Shown piece after piece: positions 1-8,786 of a DNA stretch of 64,000 nt (the first letter of the stretch is position 1; each line of letters starts with the position of its first letter). Where the stretch lies: the NCBI GenBank assembly GCA_025359565.1, contig JANYFY010000029.1, positions 113,256-177,255 on the forward strand, read 5' to 3'. The DNA comes from Gammaproteobacteria bacterium. GTDB taxonomy: Bacteria > Pseudomonadota > Gammaproteobacteria > Steroidobacterales > Steroidobacteraceae. Below the pieces are notes generated by a model. That model was given only the letters and a program-made list of their open reading frames with translations, ran no database searches and had not been told where the DNA came from. The position numbers and the translations under genes are program-made.

Positions 1-82
1 CAGGAAGGAGCGCAAGCCTTTATCAAATCCTGGCAAGGCCTCCTGCAACGAATCGCCACCAAAAGAAATGCGCTGAAAGCGA

Positions 83-988
83 CTACTCTTTCTTAACCGC
101 GTGCCCCCCAAACTGATTACGCATAGCCGCCACTAGCTTATCCGAAAAGGATTCAGCATCGCGGGATCGCAAACGACTGATCAGCGACTGAGTAATAACG
201 ACCGCAGGCACCCCTAATTCGATTGCTTCGGCCACTGTCCAACGACCTTCGCCTGAATCGGCAACATACGGCGCAATTCCCTCTAGACCTGGATTTTTCT
301 GAAGCGCATTGGCGGTCAAATCCAATAGCCAAGATCTCACCACACTGCCATAGCGCCAAATCTCCGCTACTTGATGCAAGTCTATATTGAATTCGGTTTT
401 GTGATGCAGAATTGAAAATCCTTCTGCATAGGCCTGCATCAAGCCATATTCGATGCCATTGTGGATCATTTTAGTGTAATGCCCGGAACCCACTTCACCG
501 ACGCGACCCCAGCCCCGATCCGGAGCCGGCGCAAGAGTCGCGAAAATAGGAGTTAGACGCTCAACCGTTGCGGCATCGCCGCCGATCATCAAACTATACC
601 CTTCTTCCAAACCCCAAACTCCGCCACTCGTACCCGAATCGACATACTGAATTTTACTGTGAGCCAATGACGCCGCCCGACGCTGCGTATCGCGATAGTT
701 AGAATTTCCTCCATCAATGACGGTATCGCCGGGCGCTAATAAAGGCAACAGCGCGGCAATGCTCGCATCGGTAATCTCTCCTGCGGGTACCATGAGCCAT
801 AGTGTGCGCGGCACTTTAAGTTTCGCAACTAACAACGCCAACGTTGTAGCAGTTTCAGCGCCTTGGTCGTCGATCACTTTACGCGCCGCCTCGGAGGGGT
901 CATAACCGACCACCCGGTGACCCCCACGCACTAAGCGCTGCGCCATATTAGCCCCCATTTTCCCCAAACCAATCATCGCTATATCCAT
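83..988 (-). CDS. gnd: 6-phosphogluconate dehydrogenase, decarboxylating (short type)
   Basis: Oxidatively decarboxylates 6-phosphogluconate to ribulose 5-phosphate in the cytosolic pentose phosphate pathway. The N-terminus has the Rossmann nucleotide-binding motif GLGKMG (residues 7-12). Family motifs follow in order: DGGNSNYRD, the substrate loop SGTSGGVWGLEEGY, and the catalytic helix KMIHNGIEYG. At 301 residues it matches the short, usually NAD-preferring 6PGDH class rather than the 470-residue E. coli type; cofactor choice is inferred from that class. The ATG start puts the Rossmann strand directly at the N-terminus. It reads towards the left window edge, where no second gene could be confirmed. 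Confidence 0.95.
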   Translation of the reverse strand: MDIAMIGLGKMGANMAQRLVRGGHRVVGYDPSEAARKVIDDQGAETATTLALLVAKLKVPRTLWLMVPAGEITDASIAALLPLLAPGDTVIDGGNSNYRDTQRRAASLAHSKIQYVDSGTSGGVWGLEEGYSLMIGGDAATVERLTPIFATLAPAPDRGWGRVGEVGSGHYTKMIHNGIEYGLMQAYAEGFSILHHKTEFNIDLHQVAEIWRYGSVVRSWLLDLTANALQKNPGLEGIAPYVADSGEGRWTVAEAIELGVPAVVITQSLISRLRSRDAESFSDKLVAAMRNQFGGHAVKKE

Positions 989-1006
989 AATTTTATAAAG
1001 CCTAAT

Positions 1007-1390
1007 TTAGATATTCTCAGGAACCAATTCCATGACGACCGAAGACACCCGGGCACGAATTCCGCTCTCACTAGGATGTTCATCAAAATACTGGGTGATT
1101 GCAAAATACTGCACTACATCGCGGAACCTAATGGGTCGCTCGACAGGCCATGTTGCAAAACTTTCCTCCACGCGTTGCAATACACGATCGACTTCGCGTT
1201 GGTCGCCACCGGTGCGTTCGGCAACGATTGAGGCATAACGTTCCATGCTGTTGGCGGTGGGGTGCGAGCGCTCTGATTCACGGTAAAGCTTCATAAGGTC
1301 ATTGCAGGTTCGCCTAACCGAATATCGTTCGCGTACCGCTGTCAAAAAATTAAGCGGACCCAAAGTATCATTTAGCCAATTTTTACTCAT
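1007..1390 (-). CDS. Conserved-looking hypothetical protein, 127 aa
   Basis: Not recognised. The product is soluble, rich in Arg and Glu, with no signal peptide or membrane segment and a predicted all-helical look (long charged stretches such as RVLQRVEESFATW). It lies 18 bp upstream of gnd on the same strand and probably shares its transcript. Codon use and length look like a real gene; the opposite-strand reading frame over it has no protein-like character. No function is proposed. Confidence 0.6.
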   Translation of the reverse strand: MSKNWLNDTLGPLNFLTAVRERYSVRRTCNDLMKLYRESERSHPTANSMERYASIVAERTGGDQREVDRVLQRVEESFATWPVERPIRFRDVVQYFAITQYFDEHPSESGIRARVSSVVMELVPENI

Positions 1391-1432
1391 GCAGTGACAC
1401 CACTATTAGTAAGGCGGTCGTAGGCCATCACA

Positions 1433-1582
1433 TCACACCGACTTATTCTCATCGGTATCGGACGGAGTGGGCACAAGCCCCTCCTCCGGTAACACAGCGC
1501 GCTTCTGCTGTTTGGCATCCTGGCGAGCTTTTCGAGCCGTTTCTTTTTGCTTCTTGACGTGACGATAATTCGGCTTAGCCAC
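1433..1582 (-). CDS. Small lysine/arginine-rich protein, 49 aa
   Basis: A short gene easily missed because it starts with GTG. An AGGAG sequence lies 5 nt upstream of the GTG at 1582. The product begins MAKPNYRHVKKQKETARKAR and is strongly basic in its N-terminal half (KKQKETARKARQDAKQQKR), ending in an acidic tail. Small proteins beginning MAKPNY followed by a charged KKQKE-type helix occur in many Gammaproteobacteria; their role is unknown to me and nucleic-acid binding is only a guess from charge. A longer overlapping frame on the same strand (1387-1653) has an unnatural Arg/Cys-rich composition and is a shadow of this gene. Confidence 0.65.
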   Translation of the reverse strand: MAKPNYRHVKKQKETARKARQDAKQQKRAVLPEEGLVPTPSDTDENKSV

Positions 1583-1664
1583 CTTCTCTCTCCTAATTTG
1601 CGCTTACCTGTACGTCCAATCTTACCCCACCCGCCCCCCCGACTCCGCGGCAATTAACTTAAAT

Positions 1665-3347
1665 TTAGCGCCGCACTAAAACTCGCCGGGAAAAACGCGT
1701 AATCTCATGCATCGGCAGGCCTTGAGCTTGAAACCGAGCCCAAGTTGAGTCCGGCATGATCGCATACCCGTTCGCAAGCGTCCGCCAAACGTGCGTAAAC
1801 TCCTGCACGGTAGCCATACCTTTTTGCGGTTCTTGACCTAATCCTAGGGCAAATTCATCGTGGTAATCCACCAGAACTACCGGTTGCTTCAAATAGAAAG
1901 GTAAGGATTGAGCATAGGTTTGCACGGCAAACACCGGCGCCGCACCCGTAGAGCTCGAGCGGATCGCCATCGCCATCTCTCTTGCGCTAAAAAAACGCTC
2001 CGCCCCCGCACCTGCCAGCAAAATACTAACGCTCACGAAAAACCATGCGCCGCACAGTAAAGTTCGCGCTATACCTACCCGCCGCATTTCAACCGGCTGC
2101 CATGCAAGCACAAGGCAAAACCCTGCAACGACGGCCAGAAAAATCCCGCTGAAGGTTAATATTGGGTGTAATTGGTAAGCTAATGGACGATCCGCGACCG
2201 AACTCCAACGGGCACTTGCGTACACCAATATCCCGACGGCGGCGCTTAGCGACAGTGCAGAACCCAGGGCCGTACTGACGCGACTCTCACCTAAACTCGG
2301 GGCCGAACATAACAACGCCAAGGCCGGCACCACCGGCAATATGTAGGGAATTAGTTTTGAGTCGGACAGGGAAAAAAACACCATCACAAATACACACCAA
2401 ACCCACAACACGCGCTCTGCGTCAAAGCGACCCCGTGACGAGGATTTTTTTAAAGTCTTCCACAAGGCTCGCACCGCGTCGACTAGCCAGGGCAGCACTC
2501 CGACTATCAGTACAACAACGAAAAACCACCACGGCTCTGTGCGATGTTCGATGGGCGTCAGAAACCGCTGGAAGTGTTCGCGCACAAAAAAGAATTGCAG
2601 GAACTCATTATTGGCGCGCGCTGCCAGAATAAACCAGGGTGATGCAATCAGTAAAAACAGCGCCAGACCCCAGCGTATATTCAGGAACCTAAGCATTTCG
2701 CGATCACGCTGCCAAAACCCATAAAGTACCAAAGTAGCGCCGGGAATCAACACGCCGATTAATCCTTTAGTCAGTACCGCAAGCGCCATAAAAACCCAAC
2801 ATCCGAGCATCCACAAACGCCAGGGACGCGGCGTGGGCAATTCGCGCTGCATTTGCGCCAGCAGAAAACACGCAAGCGCACCCAGCAACAAAAAACTCAT
2901 CGACATATCGAGGGTCAACTGATGGCCTAATAAAACGAATAGTACCGAGCCTGCGGTAAGCATTAGCGCTTTGAGACCCGCATCAAAACCCCACAATCGA
3001 CGACCCACAAAAAAGACCACACCCAAAGACAAATATCCGGTGACCCCGGTCCAGAGGCGTGCGATCCCTTCACTCTCGCCAAATAACCGGAAGGCCAGTG
3101 CAGTGATCCAATACTGCAACGGTGGCTTTTCTAGATAAATGAGCCCGTTAAGATGCGGAATCACCCTATCACCCTCAAGCATCTCGCGCGGAATTTCCGC
3201 GTAGCGACCTTCGTCGGGATCATAGAGTGCACGGCCAGTTAGCAGCCCAAACCAAACAATAGTGAATATCAACGCCGCGATTGCGAGCATGCCACGGCCA
3301 AAGTGGTGATGATGCTGATGGTGGTGGTGAGAATGGATTGGTACCAT
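1665..3347 (-). CDS. GT39/ArnT-type membrane glycosyltransferase
   Basis: Polytopic inner-membrane glycosyltransferase of the PMT/ArnT superfamily, which uses a polyprenyl-phosphate sugar donor; donor and acceptor here are unknown. The first periplasmic loop carries the family motif DPDEGRYAEIPREM with the catalytic-type acidic pair, followed by about ten hydrophobic segments and a soluble C-terminal domain. ATG at 3347 is chosen because the longer frame would overlap the divergent MFS gene. This start gives an odd His-rich tail (HSHHHHQHHHHF) before the first helix; an ATG at 3290 would remove it. Neither start has a convincing Shine-Dalgarno sequence. Confidence 0.85.
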   Translation of the reverse strand: MVPIHSHHHHQHHHHFGRGMLAIAALIFTIVWFGLLTGRALYDPDEGRYAEIPREMLEGDRVIPHLNGLIYLEKPPLQYWITALAFRLFGESEGIARLWTGVTGYLSLGVVFFVGRRLWGFDAGLKALMLTAGSVLFVLLGHQLTLDMSMSFLLLGALACFLLAQMQRELPTPRPWRLWMLGCWVFMALAVLTKGLIGVLIPGATLVLYGFWQRDREMLRFLNIRWGLALFLLIASPWFILAARANNEFLQFFFVREHFQRFLTPIEHRTEPWWFFVVVLIVGVLPWLVDAVRALWKTLKKSSSRGRFDAERVLWVWCVFVMVFFSLSDSKLIPYILPVVPALALLCSAPSLGESRVSTALGSALSLSAAVGILVYASARWSSVADRPLAYQLHPILTFSGIFLAVVAGFCLVLAWQPVEMRRVGIARTLLCGAWFFVSVSILLAGAGAERFFSAREMAMAIRSSSTGAAPVFAVQTYAQSLPFYLKQPVVLVDYHDEFALGLGQEPQKGMATVQEFTHVWRTLANGYAIMPDSTWARFQAQGLPMHEITRFSRRVLVRR

Positions 3348-3356
3348 GGGACAAGT

Positions 3357-4607
3357 ATGGCATTTCAACTGCATAAAACCCCACAACGCTTCGCTAATTT
3401 TAGCTTAGGCATACTCGCGCTGGTCAATTTATTCAACTACATGGATCGTTATGTGGTGTCGGCTTTATTCGAGAGCTTGAAGCACTCTAAATTGGCGCTA
3501 AGTGATTTGCAGTTGGGGCTATTGATGCCCAGTTTCTTGCTGGTTTATATGTTCTCGGCGCCTATTTTCGGTGCACTCGGCGATAGCCGCTCAAGGCCAC
3601 GACTCATCGCTTTTGGGGTCGTCGTCTGGAGTTTGGCCACCAGCTTATCCGCATTTGCCGGTAGCTATTTAAGCTTGATGCTGGCGCGTGGCGTCGTGGG
3701 CGTGGGCGAGGCGGCCTATGGCACGATTGCCCCCGCACTATTAGCCGACTATTTTCCACTACGTCAGCGCGGCCGAGTGATGGCGATATTTTTTTGCGCC
3801 ATTCCGGTCGGCGCCGCTTTCGGCTATATCGTGGGCGGCTTGATGGACGCGCACTATGGCTGGAGGTCCGCGTTTTTCGTCGCGGGCGTTCCCGGCATTG
3901 TGCTGGCAGCGCTATGCTGGAAATTACGCGATCCCCCTCGAGGCGGGCAAGAGGCCGAGGAATTGCGGTCTGCCCCGCAAGGTGCCGCCTATCGCAGCTT
4001 GCTTGGCAACAAACCCTATGTATTAAATGTACTAGGGTACACAGCCTACACATTTGCGGTGGGCGGACTGGCGTCCTGGATGCCAGCGTTTTTAGAGCGA
4101 GTCCGCGGCTTATCACACGCCGAAGCCGCTGTAAATTTCGGAAGTATCGTGGTCGCGACGGGTTTTGTAGGCACTTTTGCGGGCGGCTGGCTTGGCGACT
4201 ACTTGGCTCGCCACTCTCGCTCGGCCTACCTATGGCTATCAGCGCTTGCGACCCTGGCAGCAGTGCCATTTGTGTGGGGCGCATTGACAACGCACTCCCA
4301 TACTCTTTACACCGTATGGATGGTGATCGCCGAGCTACTCTTGTTTCTGTCGACGGGCCCTGTCAATGCGGCAACCATTAATCTGGTCTCTCCGAGTGTG
4401 CGAGCCACGGCACTCGCCTTGCAGGTGTTCTTTATTCACCTACTCGGAGACGTCATTTCGCCACCGTTAATTGGCGCAATTTCGGATGCGACCTCGTTGT
4501 CGGATGGCGTCAAAATTGTGCCGCTCGCCGTCATGATCGCGGGAATTATCTGGGCCTTTGCGGCCTACGCCTCGCGCGTCAGATCTACGCCTCACGTGCC
4601 AGGTTAA
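3357..4607 (+). CDS. Spinster-like MFS transporter
   Basis: Twelve-helix inner-membrane carrier of the major facilitator superfamily. The early sequence NLFNYMDRYVVSAL, the loop GALGDSRSRPRLI between helices 2 and 3 and the RGVVGVGEAAYG motif are typical of the spinster-like branch. Substrate is unknown. ATG at 3357 is chosen because the product then starts MAFQLHKTP just before helix 1; upstream in-frame ATGs lie inside the divergent glycosyltransferase gene. The 3' end overlaps the 3' end of malQ by 23 bp in a convergent arrangement. Confidence 0.85.
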   Translation: MAFQLHKTPQRFANFSLGILALVNLFNYMDRYVVSALFESLKHSKLALSDLQLGLLMPSFLLVYMFSAPIFGALGDSRSRPRLIAFGVVVWSLATSLSAFAGSYLSLMLARGVVGVGEAAYGTIAPALLADYFPLRQRGRVMAIFFCAIPVGAAFGYIVGGLMDAHYGWRSAFFVAGVPGIVLAALCWKLRDPPRGGQEAEELRSAPQGAAYRSLLGNKPYVLNVLGYTAYTFAVGGLASWMPAFLERVRGLSHAEAAVNFGSIVVATGFVGTFAGGWLGDYLARHSRSAYLWLSALATLAAVPFVWGALTTHSHTLYTVWMVIAELLLFLSTGPVNAATINLVSPSVRATALALQVFFIHLLGDVISPPLIGAISDATSLSDGVKIVPLAVMIAGIIWAFAAYASRVRSTPHVPG

Positions 4608-6762
4608 TCTCGGCTAAATGACGTTGTATATCCTCGCGCGCCATGATCTGCTCGATATTCGTCGTTATCTTTCTCTGCCAGTTAGGGTATTCGCCATCGG
4701 TGCCCGGGACATTTACGGGATCCGCCATTCCCAATAAATCCTCAAGCTGAAAACAGGCCAAATGGGCTTTGGTACGCGCCAAATACAAATGTAAAGCCTC
4801 GGTCAGTTGCAGAGTAAAATCTTGATACGCATTTTCAGGGCTTGTCGGCGTCAATCCTTGCGCTTGCAACGCGACCATTAGTGCCACTCGGTCGGTGTCT
4901 CGCTCGCGTCTAACTTCGGCTTCACTTTCAATGCTAGGATACAAATCTAATCGCCGACGCAGCTCTAGATCACGTCCCTCCCAAAAACCTCTTAACGTCG
5001 GCATATCATGAGTGGTCACGGTGGCAAGCGCTCGCGGCGCATACTCAAGAGGCGTGCGGAATCGTCCGTCTTGCTTCTCAAACAACAACACTTTGTAATG
5101 ATATAGGCCATACTGCGGCATGGCATGACGCATTTCATCCGGTACCACGCCAAGGTCCTCACCGACCACCAAACACCGATTGCGCACGCTTTCTAAAGCG
5201 AGCACCGCTAGCAATTGATGATGCGGATAATGGACGTATAAACCCTGTGCCGACGAGTAGCCTCCCGCTACCCACCACAAGCGAAATAAAGACATAACAT
5301 GATCTAAACGCAGCGCTCCAAAGTTGCGCATATTATTGCTAATCAGTCGCACAAATCCTTGCAGATGATCGGCTTGCATTCTCAGCGGATCACAAGGCGG
5401 TATCCCCCATCCCTGCCCCTTAAGCGCGAGCGGATCCGGCGGCGCGCCAATTTGTGCATTCAATACATACTCATTGCGCGCAGCCCAAGTCTCAGAACCC
5501 GACCGGTTTGCGCCGACCGCATAATCCCCATACAGCCCAATAGGCATACCTAACTCTCGTGCAAGCGCTTGCACACCAGTAAGTTGAGCCTGCGCTAGCC
5601 ACTGTAAATACAGAAAGTAACCCACAGACTTAGACTCGGTCTGCGCAAAACGAGTCACGGCCTCGCTAGCCGAGTCGTGAAACTCCTGCGGCCAATTCAT
5701 CCAACCGGACGCCGAATCGAGGTTTTTACAAAAATGACGATCCAATGCATCAAACAGCGCATGCAGGCTTAGCGCTCGGCCCCCTGCTTGCACAAAATTC
5801 CTAAATTCAAGAGCACGCGGTGTGTCAAGGGTCAAATGTTTCAAACAAAACTCGCCATATAACTTCTCAAGGATCTCGAACTTAAGCGCCGCCACGCCGA
5901 CGTAATCCACATGGGAAGCCGCGCGCAACACTTTTAACTGCGTCGCAAATTCATCACATGACACACGCGTTTGAGCCGCAACGCAGGTTTGAAATTCTTC
6001 TACCTGCGGCACGGCAATGTATAAAACATTGAGGAAGTGTCGATTCGAAGCACTGTAGGGACTGCAGCGCTCAGGGGCTGCGGGGGCCAAAGCGTGTAAT
6101 GGATTTAACGCAATAAACGCCGCACCCTGCGGGGCTAAATCCGCAATCATTTGCCGCAAATCCTGGAAATCACCCATTCCCCAATTGCCAGCGGAGCGTA
6201 AGGTATATAGCTGCACGGCCAAGCCCCACAAGCGCTTACCTTGAACGATCGAAACAGGTTCAAAGCAATCCTTAAGCGACACTATTAGTTTGCAATATCC
6301 AGTATTCTCCGTAGTCATCTGGATAAATAACTCGTGATAGCCTGCGGATAATTCGTAAGGTAATTCAAAACGCCGCCGTGTCATACCCACTCCATCCACC
6401 TCACCACGCCAAATTTCGACACACCGGTCCAGCGTCATTGTGTCTTGAGTTTGCGCGCCACTCTCCATGCGTAGTGTCCAAACCAAGGGGTGATGCAAAT
6501 CGCTCACAGCCACATTAAGATCAACATCAACGCGAGTACTGCGCGTGCTGATCACGGACGGCATGAATCTAAATGAATGCTGTTTCTCGGAACTTTTTAG
6601 AGTTGCAGCGAGTTCCGCTGAACTATCGATGCTACAACCCATGGCGCGCAAAATAGCCGCTTTTATATCGACCCCGAAATACTGCAATTCCCCACGGTAG
6701 TTGTGGTAAGCGTCGCCAATACCGCGTAATCGAGCAAGTTTTTCAATTGATTCCGTGTCCAT
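4585..6762 (-). CDS. malQ: 4-alpha-glucanotransferase (amylomaltase)
   Basis: Transfers alpha-1,4-glucan segments between maltooligosaccharides, releasing glucose (GH77, cytosolic). GH77 features visible in order are LYTLRSAGNWGMGDF, the region ALNPLHALAP with SPYSASNRHFLN, GLYGDYAVG, RLDHVMSLFRLWW (nucleophile region), VGEDLGVVP (acid/base region) and TTHDMPTLRGFW. An N-terminal beta-rich extension precedes the barrel, as in the long E. coli-type MalQ. A TTG at 6768 would overlap the glgX stop, but ATG at 6762, two bases after it, is preferred. It is the last gene of the glgP-glgB-glgX-malQ operon and should process oligosaccharides left by GlgP and GlgX. Confidence 0.95.
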   Translation of the reverse strand: MDTESIEKLARLRGIGDAYHNYRGELQYFGVDIKAAILRAMGCSIDSSAELAATLKSSEKQHSFRFMPSVISTRSTRVDVDLNVAVSDLHHPLVWTLRMESGAQTQDTMTLDRCVEIWRGEVDGVGMTRRRFELPYELSAGYHELFIQMTTENTGYCKLIVSLKDCFEPVSIVQGKRLWGLAVQLYTLRSAGNWGMGDFQDLRQMIADLAPQGAAFIALNPLHALAPAAPERCSPYSASNRHFLNVLYIAVPQVEEFQTCVAAQTRVSCDEFATQLKVLRAASHVDYVGVAALKFEILEKLYGEFCLKHLTLDTPRALEFRNFVQAGGRALSLHALFDALDRHFCKNLDSASGWMNWPQEFHDSASEAVTRFAQTESKSVGYFLYLQWLAQAQLTGVQALARELGMPIGLYGDYAVGANRSGSETWAARNEYVLNAQIGAPPDPLALKGQGWGIPPCDPLRMQADHLQGFVRLISNNMRNFGALRLDHVMSLFRLWWVAGGYSSAQGLYVHYPHHQLLAVLALESVRNRCLVVGEDLGVVPDEMRHAMPQYGLYHYKVLLFEKQDGRFRTPLEYAPRALATVTTHDMPTLRGFWEGRDLELRRRLDLYPSIESEAEVRRERDTDRVALMVALQAQGLTPTSPENAYQDFTLQLTEALHLYLARTKAHLACFQLEDLLGMADPVNVPGTDGEYPNWQRKITTNIEQIMAREDIQRHLAEINLAREA

Positions 6763-6764
6763 TC

Positions 6765-8786
6765 TCAAATTTCCAACAGCACGACGCTATTAAGCTCCAT
6801 GTGATAACTGCCAATGCTCGCACTAAATGCCTCTGAACTCTCCCGCGCGGTGTCAAATCGAACGATACACCGTTCACCTTGAATTTCAGGTAATTGAAAT
6901 TCGACCGCATTGGGTGCTGCATTTAACAAAAGCAGTATTTGGGTCGCGCTTTTACTTTGATCAGCACCATTATTTTTTCCGAACCATAATCCTATAGTAC
7001 GTAAGCTCGCGTCTTGCCAGTCTTGGGAGGACATTTCGCCACCGCGCGCATGCAACCAACTCACGTCCTTAGCCACGCCGGCAATATTCACTCCTTTGAG
7101 AAAAGTCTCGCGCCGAAATTCTTCGCGCTCGCGACGAATTCCGGTAAGCAATCGCACGAATTTGACGAGTTCTCGTTGCTCCTCAAGAAGCCGCCAATCG
7201 ACCCACGATATTTCGTTGTCCTGACAATAGGCGTTGTTATTGCCTCCTTGAGTACGAGCAAACTCATCGCCCGCCTGCAACATCGGTATGCCTTGCGATA
7301 AAAATAATGAAGCTAAAAAATTGCGCATTTGGCGATTACGTAACGCATTAACTTGTGCATCGATGGTCGGTCCTTCGATACCGGAATTCCAACTTAAATT
7401 ATTCTCACTTCCATCTGCACCCTGCTCGAGGTTCGCCATATTGTGTTTGCCGCTATAGGTCACCAAGTCGTTCAGAGTAAAGCCATCGTGCGACGTCAAA
7501 AAATTAATGCTAGCCGTCGGCTTGCGACCTGCAAGTCGAAACACATCGCTGGATCCGGCCATCCGCTCGGCCAGTTCACCCAAGGTCCCCGCATCCCGTC
7601 GCCAAAACGCCCGCAAGGTATCCCGATACCGATCGTTCCACTCGGACCAACCGACAGGAAATCGGCCCAGTTGATATCCTCCCAAGCCTACATCCCAAGG
7701 TTCTGCGATCATTTTAAGATAAGCCAATGCAGGTTCGGCTCGCACGGAGTTAAAAAAAGCAGACTCTTCGTTAAATCCATTGGCATCACGAGCAAGAACC
7801 GTGGCGAGGTCAAAACGAAACCCATCGACGTGCATTTCTTCAGCCCAATACTTAAGACAGTCAATGACTAAATCCCGCACATTCTCTTGCTCACAATTGA
7901 GCGTGTTGCCACAACCGCTCATATTTTCATAGTAACGCTTGTCGCTAGGTAATAAACGATAGTAAATGCAATTGTCGAGGCCGCGTAAGCTTAAAGTAGA
8001 TCCGGCCTCATTACCTTCAGCCGTGTGATTAAATACCATGTCCAAAATGACTTCTATGCCTGCTGCGTGTAAGGCCTTTACCATTGTTTTGAACTCTAGT
8101 ACCGCATCCTCAACCGCGTATTTATTCTCGCAAGAAAACCAAGCTACTGTGTTGTAGCCCCAATAATTGCGCAGCCCACGATCGCGCAAGAATTGCTCGC
8201 TCACAAAGGACTGGCAAGGCAACAATTCGACCGCTGTGACGCCAATGGCTTTCAGATGCTCAATCACTGGAGCGGCGGTGAGTCCTAAATACTTGCCGCG
8301 CCAAGCCTGCGGCACTCCCGGATGCAACTGTGTGAATCCTTTGACATGTAATTCGTACAACAGCGTATCGCGCCATAGAATGGAAGGCGGTTTATCGGAC
8401 CCCCAGTCGAAGTCGGAACTGACGACTTTGCAGCGCGGCGTGCCCTGAGCCAACGCTCCTTCGGCGCTACCGGTAGTTGCTCGCGCATAGGGATCAATCA
8501 GCGCGATGCTGGCATCGAAGCGATGACCATTTTCCGGATCAAATGGGCCGTGCACGTAATATACGTACTCCAGTGCGCGATCCGCCGTACTTAAGGGCAA
8601 CAACCCATGCCAAACATCTTGAGTGCGCGCCGGCAAATCAAAACGCTCGCCCTCCGGTCCACTTTCGGCGTGCCATATGCACACCTCAACTCGGATTGCA
8701 TGCCGGGAGAAAACTGCAAAATTGACACCCACAGACGTCCGCATCGCGCCCAGAGGACGCGGCGAGCCGCGCTTAATAGACCTCAC
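6765..8786 (-). CDS. glgX: Glycogen debranching enzyme (isoamylase type)
   Basis: Hydrolyses alpha-1,6 branches of phosphorylase-limit glycogen (GH13, with N-terminal CBM48). Seen are the CBM48 start GVNFAVFSRHA, GH13 region I DMVFNHTAEG, region II DGFRFDLATV (nucleophile Asp), region III IAEPWD (acid/base Glu) and region IV NFLTSHDGF. The GNNNAYCQDNEISWVDW stretch is typical of GlgX. Length (673) fits the family. The GTG start sits directly after the glgB TAA stop, so translation is probably coupled. Confidence 0.95.
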   Translation of the reverse strand: MRSIKRGSPRPLGAMRTSVGVNFAVFSRHAIRVEVCIWHAESGPEGERFDLPARTQDVWHGLLPLSTADRALEYVYYVHGPFDPENGHRFDASIALIDPYARATTGSAEGALAQGTPRCKVVSSDFDWGSDKPPSILWRDTLLYELHVKGFTQLHPGVPQAWRGKYLGLTAAPVIEHLKAIGVTAVELLPCQSFVSEQFLRDRGLRNYWGYNTVAWFSCENKYAVEDAVLEFKTMVKALHAAGIEVILDMVFNHTAEGNEAGSTLSLRGLDNCIYYRLLPSDKRYYENMSGCGNTLNCEQENVRDLVIDCLKYWAEEMHVDGFRFDLATVLARDANGFNEESAFFNSVRAEPALAYLKMIAEPWDVGLGGYQLGRFPVGWSEWNDRYRDTLRAFWRRDAGTLGELAERMAGSSDVFRLAGRKPTASINFLTSHDGFTLNDLVTYSGKHNMANLEQGADGSENNLSWNSGIEGPTIDAQVNALRNRQMRNFLASLFLSQGIPMLQAGDEFARTQGGNNNAYCQDNEISWVDWRLLEEQRELVKFVRLLTGIRREREEFRRETFLKGVNIAGVAKDVSWLHARGGEMSSQDWQDASLRTIGLWFGKNNGADQSKSATQILLLLNAAPNAVEFQLPEIQGERCIVRFDTARESSEAFSASIGSYHMELNSVVLLEI

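Noticed and set aside
1..111. A leftward frame after gnd that could be the start of a 6-phosphogluconolactonase gene (RFQRISFGGDSLQEAL)
   Set aside because: Only about 35 codons are in the window, the only start is a TTG without RBS inside gnd, and no family motif is reached.
1387..1653. 88-residue leftward frame
   Set aside because: Arg/Cys-rich and not protein-like; it is another frame of the 49-residue gene at 1433-1582.
3604..4290. Long leftward frame inside the MFS gene
   Set aside because: Arg/Pro/Ser-rich antisense shadow of a clear twelve-helix transporter gene.
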